From positions 3,472,001-3,536,000 of the forward strand of contig OZ250155.1 in assembly GCA_965237775.1 (NCBI GenBank): a DNA stretch of 64,000 nt, read 5' to 3'. The notes beneath the pieces were generated by a model. The model saw only the letters and a list, made by a program, of their open reading frames with translations. It was not told the origin of the DNA and did no database searches. Of the stretch, positions 1-7,816 are shown piece after piece. A program made the translations under genes and the position numbers. The stretch's first letter is position 1. The number at the start of each line of letters is the position of its first letter. This DNA is from CATOSP01 sp965237775 (GTDB lineage: Bacteria > Chloroflexota > Dehalococcoidia > Lucifugimonadales > UBA3495).

Positions 1-1
1 T

Positions 2-436
2 GACGGGCCAAGCCAAGTAGAAGCCAGGATAGAGAACGACCAACAGATCTCCCAACAATTCACACTCTGGGAGGGGGCGGGGTCCGTGATAATTCGGGGT
101 CAGCTCTTGGTCATCCCCATTGACGGTTCAATCCTGTACTTGGAGCCGCTGTACCTTCAATCGGAGGGGCTGGAATTCCCTGAGCTTAAGAAGATTATCA
201 TGGCCGATGGCGGTGGCGTGGTGATGGCCGACTCAGTAGACGAAGGCTTGGCCATGCTGCTTTCCGGAGAAGAAGGTCAACCCACCGCCGCGAGTGTCCT
301 CGGTTCCCGGTCACCGCCGGGACCGGAGGAATTGGACCGGATGCAAGACGCGGTAGCGGAACTTAGTCAGGCGGTAGACGACCTGCAGGGAGCCCTCGAA
401 GACCTACGTCAATCCATGGGAGGTAGCCATCAATGA
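2..436 (+). CDS. UPF0182 family membrane protein, C-terminal end (5' truncated by window edge)
   Basis: The reading frame is open from base 2 and has no start inside the window, so only the last 144 or so residues are visible. They carry the signature end of UPF0182 proteins: an early stretch reading VEARIENDQQISQQFTLWE, then IRGQLLVIPIDGSILYLEPLY and a PELKKIIMADG block, followed by a charged, probably coiled-coil tail (DAVAELSQAVDDLQGALEDL). Family members are large multi-pass membrane proteins of unknown function found in actinobacteria, cyanobacteria and Chloroflexota; the membrane part would lie upstream of the window. The stop overlaps the argD start by ATGA, suggesting translational coupling, although no functional link between the two is known. 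An internal ATG at 86 would give a 116-residue product but is inside the conserved domain and is not the real start. Confidence 0.85.
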   Translation, partial: DGPSQVEARIENDQQISQQFTLWEGAGSVIIRGQLLVIPIDGSILYLEPLYLQSEGLEFPELKKIIMADGGGVVMADSVDEGLAMLLSGEEGQPTAASVLGSRSPPGPEELDRMQDAVAELSQAVDDLQGALEDLRQSMGGSHQ

Positions 437-1623
437 CCCAAAGCAGCGAGTGGATAGCAATCGAGAAAAAATACTACGCGCAAACGGTGCGCCGCCAACC
501 GGTGGTGATAGTACGAGGAGAGGGCACCGAGGTATGGGACGCCGACGGCAAGCAATACCTGGACTTCGTAGCCGGTTGGGCGGTGAACCAGCTTGGCCAC
601 AGTCATCCGGTGATCACCCAGGCGATCGCGGAACAGGCTGGCACTTTGATTCAGACTTCCAACCAGTTTTATACCGTGCCGCAGCTACGGCTGGCCGAGA
701 CGCTAATAGAGAATAGTTGCCTTGACCTGGTTTTCTTCGGCAATAGCGGGGCCGAGGCTGTGGAAGGGGCTATGAAACTGGCCCGCCGCTACGGCAAGCT
801 GAACCGGGACGGCGCTTACGAGATTATCACGGCCTTAAACTCCTTCCACGGAAGGACTCAGGCGACCGTGGCCGCCACCGGACAGCCCCACTACCAGGAG
901 AATTTCACACCCCTGCTTCCCGGCTTCGTTCATGTGGACTACAACGACGTCGAGGCAATTATGAATGCCACCAACGAGCGCACGGCCGCGGTCATGGTGG
1001 AGCCGGTCCAGGGTGAGGCGGGGGTCATCATCCCCGATGACGATTACCTGCAGAGGGTCCGCGAATGGTGCGACAGTCAAGGCATTCTGCTCATCCTAGA
1101 CGAGGTGCAAACCGGTATGGGCCGTCTGGGAAGCCTGTTCGGCTACCAGGAGTTCGGGGTCGAGCCGGACGTGATGACCCTGGCCAAGGGCCTCGGCTAT
1201 GGTGTCCCCATCGGCGCGTTCCTTTCCAAGGCCCATTGCCAAGCGTTGGTGCCCGGTGACCACGGCTCCACGTTCGGGGGGAACGCGTTGACCACCGCCG
1301 CCGCTTTCGCCGGTACCCAATACTTGATCGAGAACGACATTCCGGGCCACGCAAAGGAGATGGAAAGCGCCCTGCTGGGAGCCCTCAATGACCTCAAGTC
1401 CCGCTTCTCATTCGTGTCCGAGGTGCGCGGGAAGGGCTTGCTGGCGGCGATGGACTTCGAAAGCGACATTTCCGGTCAGGTATTGGCCAACGCCAACGAA
1501 GCCGGGGTGCTGCTGAACGCCCCCCGTCCCCACACTATTCGTTTCATGCCGCCGCTGAACGTGACCAAGGAGGAGATCGACGAGGCCGCGGAGCGATTGG
1601 GGAACGCGCTCTCCAAAATTTAG
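433..1623 (+). CDS. argD: Acetylornithine/class III PLP aminotransferase
   Basis: Class III (subgroup II) pyridoxal-phosphate aminotransferase of 396 residues, the normal size for acetylornithine aminotransferase, which converts N-acetylglutamate semialdehyde to N-acetylornithine with glutamate in the cytoplasm. Seen: the N-terminal VWDADGKQYLDFVAGWAVNQLGHSHP block, FFGNSGAEAVEGAMKLAR, SFHGRT, EPVQGEAGV, the cofactor-binding LDEVQTGMGR (Asp about 223) and the Schiff-base lysine in LAKGLGYGVPIGAF (Lys252). Family members acting on ornithine, succinylornithine or 4-aminobutyrate look very similar; the argD reading is favoured because argG lies 1.1 kb downstream on the same strand. Its start overlaps the preceding stop by 4 bp. 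The last 84 bp are duplicated, with five mismatches, at 2169-2252 in a chimeric scar. Confidence 0.85.
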   Translation: MTQSSEWIAIEKKYYAQTVRRQPVVIVRGEGTEVWDADGKQYLDFVAGWAVNQLGHSHPVITQAIAEQAGTLIQTSNQFYTVPQLRLAETLIENSCLDLVFFGNSGAEAVEGAMKLARRYGKLNRDGAYEIITALNSFHGRTQATVAATGQPHYQENFTPLLPGFVHVDYNDVEAIMNATNERTAAVMVEPVQGEAGVIIPDDDYLQRVREWCDSQGILLILDEVQTGMGRLGSLFGYQEFGVEPDVMTLAKGLGYGVPIGAFLSKAHCQALVPGDHGSTFGGNALTTAAAFAGTQYLIENDIPGHAKEMESALLGALNDLKSRFSFVSEVRGKGLLAAMDFESDISGQVLANANEAGVLLNAPRPHTIRFMPPLNVTKEEIDEAAERLGNALSKI

Positions 1624-1652
1624 GCAACACAATCCCTAAAGAGTCGACTTAA

Positions 1653-2012
1653 GTGTTAATTCAAGACCACGTCCGGCAAGCTCAAGAATTTCTTGATGCC
1701 GCGGATGCCGAAATCAGCGCCGGTGACGCTCTGCAGGGATCGGAGAAACTTTGGGGCGCCGCAACCCAGGTGATCATCGCAGCAGCCCAAGAGAGGGACT
1801 GGTCGTACGGGAGTCATAGCGACATGCGAAACTCCGTCCGACGGTTGGCAGCGGAACATGACGACCCGTCTCTCCAGGACTGGTTCCTCGCAGCGGAACA
1901 CGCGCACGTCAACTTTTACCACGGATTCATGGATGATGACGCACTGCAATTTGCCCGGCAGCGCGTCCGTCAATTCGTCGTCAGAATGTTGGAGCTAATA
2001 GTTGCGGAATAG
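1653..2012 (+). CDS. PaREP1/HEPN-like small protein
   Basis: A 119-residue, all-helical protein with a GTG start. The stretch from about residue 20 (ALQGSEKLWGAATQVIIAAA) closely resembles the PaREP1-type motif in which paired Glu-Lys-Leu-Trp-Gly-Ala residues open a HEPN-like four-helix fold. Such proteins are common in archaea and Chloroflexota as orphans or as the HEPN half of HEPN-MNT pairs. No nucleotidyltransferase partner is adjacent, and the canonical HEPN Rx4-6H RNase motif is not obvious, so toxin activity cannot be claimed. It sits in the accessory stretch between argD and argG, 29 bp after argD, and looks like an insertion into an arginine operon. Function unknown. Confidence 0.6.
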   Translation: MLIQDHVRQAQEFLDAADAEISAGDALQGSEKLWGAATQVIIAAAQERDWSYGSHSDMRNSVRRLAAEHDDPSLQDWFLAAEHAHVNFYHGFMDDDALQFARQRVRQFVVRMLELIVAE

Positions 2013-2078
2013 TCCAGTTGTTAGACTCCGATTCTGTATTTCTAGGAATCCGTCCCAGGAAGGGAGTCTCCACGGCTT

Positions 2079-2252
2079 ATGGCAAACGATAAGATAATCC
2101 TGGCCTATAACGGCGGGCTCGATACATCGGTCGCCGTTCCATGGCTCAAGGAGAACTACGGGGCCGATCGTTTCATGCCGCCACTGAATGTAACCAAGGG
2201 AGAGATCGACGAGGCAGCGGAGCGATTGGGGAACGCGCTCTCCAAAATTTAG
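2079..2252 (+). pseudogene. Chimeric argG(5')-argD(3') fragment, in-frame 57-codon ORF
   Basis: Bases 2079-2164 repeat the first 86 or so bases of argG (2760-2845) with one change, AGC to AAC, turning the ATP-pyrophosphatase motif SGGLDT into NGGLDT. Bases 2169-2252 repeat the last 84 bases of argD (1540-1623) including the stop, with five mismatches. The two parts are joined in frame, giving a 57-residue ORF that begins MANDKIILAYNGG and ends AERLGNALSKI. Neither half can be an enzyme. The order argD, then argG-head joined to argD-tail, then argG is what a tandem duplication of an argD-argG segment followed by an internal deletion would leave. The higher number of mismatches in the argD half, mostly synonymous, suggests either drift or a copy from a related allele. 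Confidence 0.85.
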
Positions 2253-2277
2253 GCCTGGCACACGGAGTACGGACACG

Positions 2278-2499
2278 ATGTCAAAGAGAGCGTTCTATGT
2301 CGTCATTGAAAGGGACGAAAACGGTGTGTTGATCGGAGAAGTCCCACAGTTGAAGTCCTGCCATAGCTATGGCGATACCCTTGACGAACTGATGGTAAAC
2401 ATGAAGGAGGTGATCCTCCTTTGCTTAGACGATGTGTTGGACGTTGATAGCGAAACTGAGACATTGGAATTCGTAGGAATCCAGCGACTCGAAGTTTAA
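2278..2499 (+). CDS. hicB: HicB-family antitoxin (type II TA)
   Basis: A 73-residue protein with the HicB partial RNase H-like fold: FYVVIERDENGVLIGEVPQLKSC, then YGDTLDELMVNMKEVILLCLD. In HicAB systems HicB neutralises the HicA mRNA interferase and usually represses its own operon. The order here is hicB first and hicA second, with only 6 bp between them, and the hicA copy is broken (see 2506-2732). HicB is therefore probably orphaned. It lacks an obvious C-terminal DNA-binding helix extension, as in the short HicB group. The start ATG follows GAGTACGGACACG with no strong ribosome-binding site. Confidence 0.75.
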   Translation: MSKRAFYVVIERDENGVLIGEVPQLKSCHSYGDTLDELMVNMKEVILLCLDDVLDVDSETETLEFVGIQRLEV

Positions 2500-2505
2500 C
2501 ATCCT

Positions 2506-2732
2506 ATGACTCGTGTCCCGATTCTTCGGGCCAGAGAGGTGATTTAGAGCCCTACACGGGCTGGGGGTTCGAGACGGTACGACAAAGGGGGAGTCACATC
2601 AGCTTACGGCACTCGGATGGCCGGTCCACCACCGTGCCGGACCATGGATCGATCGACCTGTCCAGGGGCATGATCTTGAAGATATTAAGGGACCCGCGCG
2701 TTTCCATTACAGATTTCTTGACAGGACTTTAG
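2506..2732 (+). pseudogene. hicA: Decayed hicA toxin gene (nonsense plus frameshift)
   Basis: Starting at an ATG 6 bp after hicB, frame 1 reads MTRVPILRAREVI and then hits TAG at 2545-2547; the same frame continues SPTRAGG. After a G5 run near 2563-2567 the coding frame shifts, and from 2568 the sequence reads FETVRQRGSHISLRHSDG, then TTVPDHGSIDLSRGMILKIL and ends DFLTGL before TAG at 2730. GSH with the catalytic His, the TTVP strand and the LSRGxLxxIL helix are the hallmarks of HicA. One nonsense change and one indel therefore separate this from an intact toxin of about 75 residues. It was not listed as an ORF because no single frame is open. Sequencing error in the G run could explain the frameshift but not the stop. 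Confidence 0.8.
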
Positions 2733-2759
2733 GAACACCGACCCGTGAGGGAATCATTC

Positions 2760-3953
2760 ATGGCAAACGATAAGATAATCCTGGCCTATAGCGGCGGGCT
2801 CGATACATCGGTCGCCGTTCCATGGCTCAAGGAGAACTACGGGGCCGACGTCATTACCCTCACCATAGATCTTGGAATGGTTGACCTGGAGGCTATCCGG
2901 CAGCGAGCCCTGCAGGTTGGTGCGTCCAAGGCCCTCACCGTCGACGGAAGGGAGGCCCTAGTCAACGACTTCCTCTATCCCGCCCTGCGCGCGGGAGCGA
3001 TGTACGAGTCTCAATACCCACTGGCGACCGCCCTGGGCAGACCCTTGATCGCCAAGTATCTGGTCGAAGCGGCCCACGCCGAGGACGCCTACGCCGTGGC
3101 CCACGGCTGTACAGGCAAAGGCAACGACCAGGTGCGCATCGAGGTTAGCGTCGCCGCCCTCGACCCCGACCTAAAGGTCATCGGCCCCATACGCGATTGG
3201 GGCATGAACCGGGAACAGGAGATCGAGTACGCCAAGGAACGGAATCTGCCTATCAATCCAGGAAACAGCCGCTTTTCCACCGATGAGAACCTCTGGGGCC
3301 GCAGCGTGGAGGCCGGGGAACTGGAAGACCCCTGGATGGAACCCCCGGAGGAGGCATATTCGTGGACCAGCCCCGTTTCGGCTGCGCCGGACGACCCGGT
3401 ATATCTGGAAGTCCACTTCGAGCAGGGTGTCCCGACCGCCATCGACGGTGAACAGATGGGCGGCATAGACCTAGTGCTGCACCTCAACGACATCGCCGGC
3501 CGTCACGGCCTGGGGCGCATAGATCACGTGGAAAACCGTTTGGTTGGCATCAAGTCTCGTGAGATTTATGAAGCTCCGGCGGCAACCGTGCTGCACGCGG
3601 CGCATAACGCCCTGGAAGCGATGACTCTGAGCAAGGAGCAGTCCAGGAGCAAGGCGCGCCTCGCCCAGGAATACGCCGACATGGTGTACAACGGCCTGTG
3701 GTTCACCGCCCACCGCCTAGACCTGCAAGCGTACTTCAGCAGCACTCAGCGCCACGTCACGGGAGACATCCGGGTCAGGCTTCACAAGGGCGTTTGCACC
3801 GTCGTAGGCCGGACCGCGCCCGGTAGCCTCTACCAGTACGAATTGGCCACCTACGACCGGGGAGACAAGTTCGACCAGGTTGCGTCCAACGGTTTTATTT
3901 CCATATACGGGCTGCCCGTGCGCACCCAGAGTCAAGTCCAACCAGAGTCCTGA
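2760..3953 (+). CDS. argG: Argininosuccinate synthase
   Basis: Joins citrulline and aspartate with ATP to make argininosuccinate, the penultimate step of arginine synthesis. The 397-residue length is normal. Residues 11-17 (SGGLDTS) are the PP-loop ATP pyrophosphatase motif; HGCTGKGNDQVR, IEYAKERNLP, FSTDENLWGRSVEAG and the C-terminal GxSLYxYELATYD block are family signatures. I place the start at ATG 2760, preceded by GAGGGA at a good distance, rather than the GTG at 2745, because the family begins directly before the KIILAYSGG strand and because the duplicated fragment at 2079 begins at the same ATG. The genes between argD and argG look like later insertions. Confidence 0.95.
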   Translation: MANDKIILAYSGGLDTSVAVPWLKENYGADVITLTIDLGMVDLEAIRQRALQVGASKALTVDGREALVNDFLYPALRAGAMYESQYPLATALGRPLIAKYLVEAAHAEDAYAVAHGCTGKGNDQVRIEVSVAALDPDLKVIGPIRDWGMNREQEIEYAKERNLPINPGNSRFSTDENLWGRSVEAGELEDPWMEPPEEAYSWTSPVSAAPDDPVYLEVHFEQGVPTAIDGEQMGGIDLVLHLNDIAGRHGLGRIDHVENRLVGIKSREIYEAPAATVLHAAHNALEAMTLSKEQSRSKARLAQEYADMVYNGLWFTAHRLDLQAYFSSTQRHVTGDIRVRLHKGVCTVVGRTAPGSLYQYELATYDRGDKFDQVASNGFISIYGLPVRTQSQVQPES

Positions 3954-4037
3954 GACACAGGCAATAGGACTTCTCAGTTGCACCTGGGCAAGATTACGGC
4001 TCCGGGCGCTCAACCACCTCAGCCATAAGGGGGCATA

Positions 4038-5204
4038 GTGACAGTAGCCGCGAGAATGAAAGACCTGGGCACCGAAACCGCCTTCGAGGTGCTGGCCAAA
4101 GCCAGGGAGTTGGAGGCACAAGGCCGGGAGATCATACACCTGGAAATCGGAGAACCGGACTTCGACACTCCCCAACATATCGTGGAGGCTAGTGTTGAGG
4201 CCCTACGCCAAGGGTATACCCACTACGGCCCCACTCCTGGCCTACCGGAGCTTCGAGAGGCCATCGCCAGGAATAGCAGGGAAGTCCGGGGCGTTGACAC
4301 CGCGCCGTCGCAGGTCGTAGTGACTCCCGGAGCCAAACCCATCATGTTTTACGTGATGCTGGCCTTGGGAGAACCCGGCGTCGAGATCATCTACCCCAAC
4401 CCCGGATTTCCGATCTACGAGTCGATGGTAAAGTTCTCCGGCGCAACCGCCGTGCCAATGCGGCTAATCGAGGAGCGAGGTTACCATCCGGACCTGGACG
4501 ACCTTGCCGGCAAGATAACCGACAATACCCGGCTCATCATCATAAATTCGCCCAACAACCCCTGCGGTTCGGTATTCACCCGCGAAGAACTGGAGCGGAT
4601 CGCTGACTTGGTGAAGCAACGTCCTAATCTATATGTGTTGGCGGACGAGATTTATAAGGACATTCTGTATACGGGAGAACACCATACAATCTCCGCCTTT
4701 CCCGGAATGGCGGAGCGCACGATAATTCTCGACGGGTTCTCCAAGAGCTACGCGATGACTGGGTGGAGGCTAGGCTACGGCATCATGCCCGATGAACTGG
4801 TGCCCCACGTAGTGCGTTTGGCGGTAAACAGCGTGTCGTGCGCGGCTTCTTTCACCCAGAGGGCAGCCATCGCCGCGTTGGACGGACCTCAAGATGAGGT
4901 GCAGGCTATGGCGGCTGAGTTTGGCCAGCGCCGAAGGCTGATTACCGACGGATTACGGAGCATACCAGGGATCAAGTGCCCAGAACCGGAGGGCGCATTT
5001 TACGCCTTCCCAAGTATCAAGGAAACGGGGCTGACCAGCGCCGAGTTTGAGGCCCGCGCCATGGCAGACGCCGGAGTTGCGCTGCTCTCCGGAGCGGCAT
5101 TCGGCGAATACGGCGAGGGATACGTCAGACTTTCCTACGCCAATTCCCAGGAGAATATTCAGAAAGCGATATCCCAGTTGGACCAGTTCGTTCGCAGCCT
5201 ATGA
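4038..5204 (+). CDS. Class I/II PLP aminotransferase (aspartate aminotransferase family)
   Basis: Fold-type I aminotransferase of 388 residues. Visible signatures: EIGEPDFDTPQHI near the N-terminus, TPGLPELREAIA, the NSPNNPCGS loop, YVLADEIYKDILY and the PLP-lysine site DGFSKSYAMTGWRLGY (Lys236). Members of this branch transaminate aspartate, aromatic amino acids, alanine or kynurenine-like substrates, so specificity cannot be set from sequence. The GTG start is preceded by AAGGGGG; a downstream ATG at 4056 is an alternative. It follows argG by 84 bp in the same direction, and could supply aspartate for argininosuccinate synthesis, but that is inference. Confidence 0.85.
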   Translation: MTVAARMKDLGTETAFEVLAKARELEAQGREIIHLEIGEPDFDTPQHIVEASVEALRQGYTHYGPTPGLPELREAIARNSREVRGVDTAPSQVVVTPGAKPIMFYVMLALGEPGVEIIYPNPGFPIYESMVKFSGATAVPMRLIEERGYHPDLDDLAGKITDNTRLIIINSPNNPCGSVFTREELERIADLVKQRPNLYVLADEIYKDILYTGEHHTISAFPGMAERTIILDGFSKSYAMTGWRLGYGIMPDELVPHVVRLAVNSVSCAASFTQRAAIAALDGPQDEVQAMAAEFGQRRRLITDGLRSIPGIKCPEPEGAFYAFPSIKETGLTSAEFEARAMADAGVALLSGAAFGEYGEGYVRLSYANSQENIQKAISQLDQFVRSL

Positions 5205-5238
5205 GGGAACGCGGTTCCAACCGGGATGTAGGTTCATA

Positions 5239-5610
5239 GTGGGCACGTTTACCGTACAAATAGAAATAGGAGACCTCTCAAGTAGCCACTTCGCGCATAC
5301 CGAAGCCATGGTGGATACCGGAGCCGTCTATACAAAGGTCCCGGAGGACCTGATCGCCGGTCTCACCTTGATATCGCCCGAGACTCGGGAGTTCGTACTC
5401 GCGGACGAAAGCAAGATCGAATACACCGTGGGCTATCTGAGGATTAGGTTCGAGGAAAAAGAGGTGTTCGCTCTCACGATAGTCGCGCCGGAGGGTACTA
5501 CCCCACTGCTCGGAGTCACGGCCCTGGAAAACGCATTATTGGCCGTCGACCCTTACAACGAACGATTGGTTCCCATCCCCGGCAGTCTTAGAACCGCGAG
5601 CTTCGGCTAG
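5239..5610 (+). CDS. Retropepsin-like (clan AA) aspartic protease
   Basis: A 123-residue single-domain protein starting at GTG 5239 (VGTFTVQIEIGDL). It has the catalytic MVDTGAVYTKVP motif (D-T-G), the psi-loop region LADESKIEYTVGYLRI and the C-terminal TPLLGVTALENALLAVDPYNERLVPI block typical of bacterial clan-AA proteases, which are thought to act as dimers. The window holds a related intact protein at 57520 and a broken close paralogue at 63637-63968 whose N-terminus begins with the same VGTF, which supports this GTG as the start. Upstream in-frame sequence reaches back into the aminotransferase gene and is not coding. Targets are unknown. Confidence 0.75.
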   Translation: MGTFTVQIEIGDLSSSHFAHTEAMVDTGAVYTKVPEDLIAGLTLISPETREFVLADESKIEYTVGYLRIRFEEKEVFALTIVAPEGTTPLLGVTALENALLAVDPYNERLVPIPGSLRTASFG

Positions 5611-5651
5611 AGGAAATTCACTCGCAATCCCTAGAGTACGAGGCAAAATAT

Positions 5652-6794
5652 ATGGACCTGGGACTTAGCGAAGTCCAGCAAATGCTCAAGAGCAGCGCCC
5701 AGGAGTTTTTGGCCCAGGAATGCCCCCTGAGCTTCGTGCGTGAGCTTGAGGAAGACCCCCGAGGCTACAGCGATGATCTTTGGCGTCAGATCGTGGAGTT
5801 GGGCTGGACGGGGGTAGTCTTCCCAGAACAATTCGGCGGCACCGGCGGGGACTTCATGGACCTCTCCGTCCTGCTGGGAGAGACGGGGCGGGCGCTCCTT
5901 CCTGGCCCCTTGTTTTCAACCGTTGTCCTGGGCGGTCTGCCAGTCCTCGACGCCGGAACAGAAGAACAAAAGAAGGAATTGATAAACAGGGTGTGCGGCG
6001 GACAACTGCTCATGACGATGGCCCTGACCGAACCTTCGGCCACGTACGAGCCGTGGGGAATGGCGACTGCCGCCGCGCCAGAGGGCGATGGGTTTGTGCT
6101 AGATGGCACGAAGTTATTCGTTCCTGACGCCCAGGCCGCGGACCTGATGGTGGTCGTGGCGCGCACTTCAACCGGGGAAGACCCCTCGCGGGGGATCACT
6201 CTGTTTCTAGTGCCGACGGATTCCAGTGGGGTCAGTATTCAGTCGTTGAACACCATCGCCGCGGACCACCAGTGCGAGGTGAGGCTGGAAGGCGTGAGTG
6301 TAGGTCCCGACGCCGTTCTAGGCCAGGTAGACGGAGGTTGGCCGGTGGTGGAGCGGACGCTGCAGCGGGCCATAGCCGGAAAGTGCATGGAGATGCTGGG
6401 CGGCTCTGAAGCTGTCCTGGACATGACCGTCGAATACGTCAAACAACGGACTCAATTCGGCCGGCCGGTTGGCAGCTTCCAGGCGGTCCAACACGCATGC
6501 TCCGAAATGGCCACGGACGTAGAAGGCAGCCGGATTGTAGCCTATCAAGCGGCCTGGAAGATATCGGAGGGGGTGGACGCGCAGCGAGAGGTCTCGGTGG
6601 CCAAGGCGTGGGTAAGCGAGGCTTACGACAGGGTATGCGCCCGGTCCCACCAGTGTCATGGGGCCATCGGTTTCACCAAGGAACACGACTTGCAACTCTA
6701 CACCCGCCGGGCCAAAGTCCAGCAACTTAGCTACGGTGATTCTAACTTTCATAAAGACCTTGCCCTTGGGCGTCTGGAGGCATTTGCCAAATGA
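5652..6794 (+). CDS. Acyl-CoA dehydrogenase
   Basis: FAD-dependent acyl-CoA dehydrogenase of 380 residues that forms a trans-2,3 double bond in an acyl-CoA and passes electrons to an electron-transfer flavoprotein. Seen: N-terminal helical domain with GWTGVVFPEQFGGTGG, the middle beta domain TMALTEPSATYEPWGM, the KLFVPDA strand, and the C-terminal domain with RTQFGRPVGSFQAVQH and the HQCHGAIGFTKEHDLQLYTRR segment. The substrate cannot be given. The stop overlaps the next gene (HIT protein) by ATGA, so the two are probably co-translated. Confidence 0.88.
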   Translation: MDLGLSEVQQMLKSSAQEFLAQECPLSFVRELEEDPRGYSDDLWRQIVELGWTGVVFPEQFGGTGGDFMDLSVLLGETGRALLPGPLFSTVVLGGLPVLDAGTEEQKKELINRVCGGQLLMTMALTEPSATYEPWGMATAAAPEGDGFVLDGTKLFVPDAQAADLMVVVARTSTGEDPSRGITLFLVPTDSSGVSIQSLNTIAADHQCEVRLEGVSVGPDAVLGQVDGGWPVVERTLQRAIAGKCMEMLGGSEAVLDMTVEYVKQRTQFGRPVGSFQAVQHACSEMATDVEGSRIVAYQAAWKISEGVDAQREVSVAKAWVSEAYDRVCARSHQCHGAIGFTKEHDLQLYTRRAKVQQLSYGDSNFHKDLALGRLEAFAK

Positions 6795-7138
6795 GCACAG
6801 GCGGTTGCGTGTTCTGCGCCATGGCCCGGGACTCGGCCCACGAGTCCCCCATCTACCGCGACGACCAGGTCTACGTGGTCCGCGACATCAATCCAACGGC
6901 CCAGGTCCACTTGCTGATTATCCCCAACATGCACCTTCCCTCCCTGGCCTACATCGGTCCCGGCCAGGTGCCGGTCATGGGACACCTGTTCGTGGTGGCT
7001 GAGGAGATGGCCCGGAGAGAAGGCGTCACGTTGAGCGGGTATCGGCTGGCCCTAAACCAGGGTCCCGACTCCGGTCAGGGAATTGAACATCTGCACATGC
7101 ACCTGCTGGGCGGCCGGCCACTGGGAGCCCTGGGATAA
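6791..7138 (+). CDS. HIT family nucleotide hydrolase
   Basis: A 115-residue histidine-triad protein. The N-terminus has the CVFCAM zinc-type Cys pair and the C-terminus has the catalytic HLHMHLLGG triad (His-x-His-x-His); DINPTAQVHLLIIPNMH is the usual central block. HinT-type proteins cleave AMP from phosphoramidates or related nucleotide conjugates. It overlaps the acyl-CoA dehydrogenase stop by 4 bp and is followed 6 bp later by a YqeK-like phosphohydrolase, another enzyme acting on dinucleotides. Confidence 0.88.
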   Translation: MSTGGCVFCAMARDSAHESPIYRDDQVYVVRDINPTAQVHLLIIPNMHLPSLAYIGPGQVPVMGHLFVVAEEMARREGVTLSGYRLALNQGPDSGQGIEHLHMHLLGGRPLGALG

Positions 7139-7143
7139 CCGCC

Positions 7144-7806
7144 ATGTCGACTCAACCGGACATTTCCCGCGGCAAGGAGATGGACCAGGACAGGCGCCAC
7201 ATCCAACGGCGCGTCGACCGGCTGCCTGATGGGCTTCAGGCCCACATATACAGGGTAGCCGAAATCGCCAGGGAGCTTGCCCATTGCCACGGTCTCGACG
7301 AAGAGCGAGCCGCCGTTGGAATGCTGGCCCATGACGTAGCCAGGGCCATGCCGGGGAAGGAACTGTTGCGCCTCGCGCCCGAGTTGGGCGTTCCTATCGG
7401 ACTTGTCGATCAGCAGGTCCCCGTCATGTTGCACGGACCGGTTGGCTCAGAGCTGTTGCGGCAAAGCGACGGAGTGGACGATGACTCCCTTCTCCAGGCC
7501 GTATACTGGCACACCACCAGCCACCCAACCCAGGACACGCTGGGGAAGGTCGTGTTTCTTGCAGACAAACTCGACCCCAACAAACAACACCGTTACCCGT
7601 ACATCCCACAACTTCGGGAAATGGCCAAGGAAGACCTGGACGGGGCAATCCTGGAGTTCCTGACGCGGGAGATCAGGTCACCAAGGCTGGACCGGGGCGA
7701 GTTCATTCATCCGGTAATGGTGGAAACGCGAAACTACCTTCTGACACAGGTCCAGTTGACACAGGTCCAGGAAGAGCCTCTCAAAACCACAAGCGGAGCA
7801 GGATAG
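7144..7806 (+). CDS. HD-domain hydrolase, YqeK-like (bis(5'-nucleosyl)-tetraphosphatase family)
   Basis: A 220-residue HD protein. The motif GMLAHDVARAMP (HD pair), VMLHGPVGSELL, AVYWHTTSHPTQDTLGKVVFLADKLDPNKQ and the early QAHIYRVAEIA His match the YqeK group, whose characterised members hydrolyse diadenosine tetraphosphate symmetrically to ADP. Usual length is about 190 residues; here the first 12-20 and last 15 residues are extra, and ATG 7180 is an alternative start. The neighbouring HIT gene is a second potential ApnA hydrolase. Confidence 0.8.
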   Translation: MSTQPDISRGKEMDQDRRHIQRRVDRLPDGLQAHIYRVAEIARELAHCHGLDEERAAVGMLAHDVARAMPGKELLRLAPELGVPIGLVDQQVPVMLHGPVGSELLRQSDGVDDDSLLQAVYWHTTSHPTQDTLGKVVFLADKLDPNKQHRYPYIPQLREMAKEDLDGAILEFLTREIRSPRLDRGEFIHPVMVETRNYLLTQVQLTQVQEEPLKTTSGAG

Positions 7807-7816
7807 AGGTGATGGC

